NCBI GenBank assembly: GCA_013202445.1
Contig: JABMRW010000081.1
Span: forward strand, 1-6,737
From: Deltaproteobacteria bacterium
GTDB taxonomy: Bacteria; Chloroflexota; Dehalococcoidia; Dehalococcoidales; BS750m-G39
Length of the DNA stretch: 6,737 bases
Direction of reading: 5' to 3'
Below are positions 5,831-6,737 of the stretch, piece after piece (positions within the stretch are counted from its first letter, which is position 1; every line of letters starts with the position of its first letter). A program made the translations under genes and the position numbers. The notes beneath the pieces were generated by a model that made no database searches, was not told the origin of the DNA, and saw nothing but the letters and a program-made list of their open reading frames with translations.

Positions 5831-6737
5831 ATGTCTAAGATTATAGCGTCGGCAGCCATCAGAGGGGCTTACAAGATTATAGATAACGCGGAGAAGAAGT
5901 GGAAGGAGGCGATGGATAAGTGGGGGGCTAAAGAACCGGTGGGCTTTCCCAATACCGCCTACTACCTGCCCGTAATCTACGGGATTCTGGGCAACAAGGT
6001 GGAAAAGCTGGGCGATATGGAGCCGGTGCTGAAGAGATGTAAATCCCTGCTGCCGCCCCCGGTGAGGGAGAATCACCCCTTGCCCTATCTGGCGCCAGCC
6101 CTTGACGCCGGCATGGCCACCTTATTTGCCGAGGAGCTGATAGAGGCTATAAGGTACCTGGAGCAGCCTGACTTTTATACCAAGACGGAAGACCCCACCG
6201 ATGATAATATCTGGCTGGGCGCCGCCGACGACGTCATCCTGAGGAAGCGGGGGGTTGAGTTTGTTGACGGCACCGCCCCCGGTTTTGCCGCTATCGTCGG
6301 GGCGGCCCCGACCAGCAAGATAGCCGCCAGTATTGCCCAGGAACTCCAGCAGAAGAACCTCTACGTGTTTATGGCTTCAGAATATAACGGTAAGAGATTC
6401 TCCGAGCAGCTGGTGGAGGAGGGGGTGCAGATTGGCTGGCCGACCCGGCTGGTCTCCTTCGGCCCCGATATCAGCGCCGCCGTCTTCGCCATGGGCTTTG
6501 CCACCAGGGCGGCTATGTCCTTCGGCGGCGTTGCGCCCGGCGATTACCGCAAGCTCCTTATCTATAACAAAGACCGCATTTTTGCCTTTGTTTTGCCCAT
6601 GGGCTATGTTACCGACGAGTGGTACGCCACCGCCGCCGGTGCAATCAGCTGGGGATTCCCGGTTATTGCCGATACCCCCATACCCGAAGTCCTGCCGACC
6701 GGTATATGCACCTACGAGCACGTTGTCTCCAATATCC
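5831..6737 (+). CDS. acsB: Acetyl-CoA synthase (CO-methylating), N-terminal part, cut by window end
   Basis: Acetyl-CoA synthase (CODH/ACS alpha subunit, CdhC in archaea) condenses CO from CooS, the corrinoid methyl group and CoA at the Ni-Ni-Fe4S4 A-cluster. Only the first 302 codons are present and the frame is open to the end of the window; the family is about 730 residues in acetogens. Blocks matching the N-terminal CODH-binding and tunnel domain are EPVGFPNTAYYLPVI (35-49) and KLGDMEPVLKR (59-69), then ELIEAIRYLE. Further on are the RGVEFVDGTAPGFAAIVG stretch, RAAMSFGGVAPGDYR and ISWGFPVIADTPIPEVLP near the end. The A-cluster cysteines lie in the C-terminal part and cannot be checked. 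The start is ATG 5831: the frame is closed upstream by TAA at 5807. That leaves the N-terminus roughly 16 residues shorter than the Moorella protein as I recall it. It is 34 bases after cooS, in the same operon. Confidence 0.95.
   Translation, partial: MSKIIASAAIRGAYKIIDNAEKKWKEAMDKWGAKEPVGFPNTAYYLPVIYGILGNKVEKLGDMEPVLKRCKSLLPPPVRENHPLPYLAPALDAGMATLFAEELIEAIRYLEQPDFYTKTEDPTDDNIWLGAADDVILRKRGVEFVDGTAPGFAAIVGAAPTSKIAASIAQELQQKNLYVFMASEYNGKRFSEQLVEEGVQIGWPTRLVSFGPDISAAVFAMGFATRAAMSFGGVAPGDYRKLLIYNKDRIFAFVLPMGYVTDEWYATAAGAISWGFPVIADTPIPEVLPTGICTYEHVVSNI

Noticed and set aside
6377..6721. Antisense open frame at the right end
   Set aside because: The forward frame is clear acsB sequence through to the window edge.

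Overview
This window is a densely packed, single-strand gene cluster for the Wood-Ljungdahl (reductive acetyl-CoA) pathway. Seven genes all read left to right, and the gaps between them are only 3 to 34 bases. In order they are: the 3' part of formate-tetrahydrofolate ligase (fhs), a CooC-type nickel-insertion ATPase, bifunctional FolD, an unrecognised 72-residue protein, the corrinoid iron-sulfur protein small subunit AcsD, the Ni-Fe-S carbon monoxide dehydrogenase CooS/AcsA, and the first half or so of acetyl-CoA synthase AcsB. The window starts inside fhs and ends inside acsB, so the operon extends beyond both ends. No promoter, terminator, RNA gene, mobile element, repeat array or CRISPR is visible. 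No gene-free stretch exceeds 34 bases.

The organism is a strict anaerobe using or reversing the acetyl-CoA pathway. The bacterial-type folate enzymes, the single-chain CooS and the bacterial AcsB layout argue against an archaeal Cdh operon. Moderately GC-rich codon use and the mixture of fhs, folD, cooC, acsD, cooS and acsB suggest an uncultured Dehalococcoidia-like Chloroflexota or a similar subsurface lineage. That placement is an impression from protein style and was not tested.

How the genes fit together: Fhs activates formate on tetrahydrofolate, and FolD carries 10-formyl-THF through methenyl-THF to methylene-THF. After reduction to methyl-THF (the reductase is not in this window), the methyl group goes to the corrinoid protein AcsC/AcsD. 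CooS reduces CO2 to CO with help from CooC in metal-centre maturation. AcsB joins methyl, CO and CoA. The methyltransferase, AcsC and the methylene-THF reductase are not visible and could lie downstream of acsB or elsewhere.

The one unexplained element is the 72-residue protein between folD and acsD. It has an excellent ribosome binding site that overlaps the folD stop codon, and it contains no cysteine or histidine. It is the best candidate here for an undescribed accessory component. Smaller oddities are an apparent 8-residue insertion between cluster-ligating cysteines of CooS, a UUG start on cooC, an apparently short AcsB N-terminus, and acsD placed upstream of cooS-acsB.
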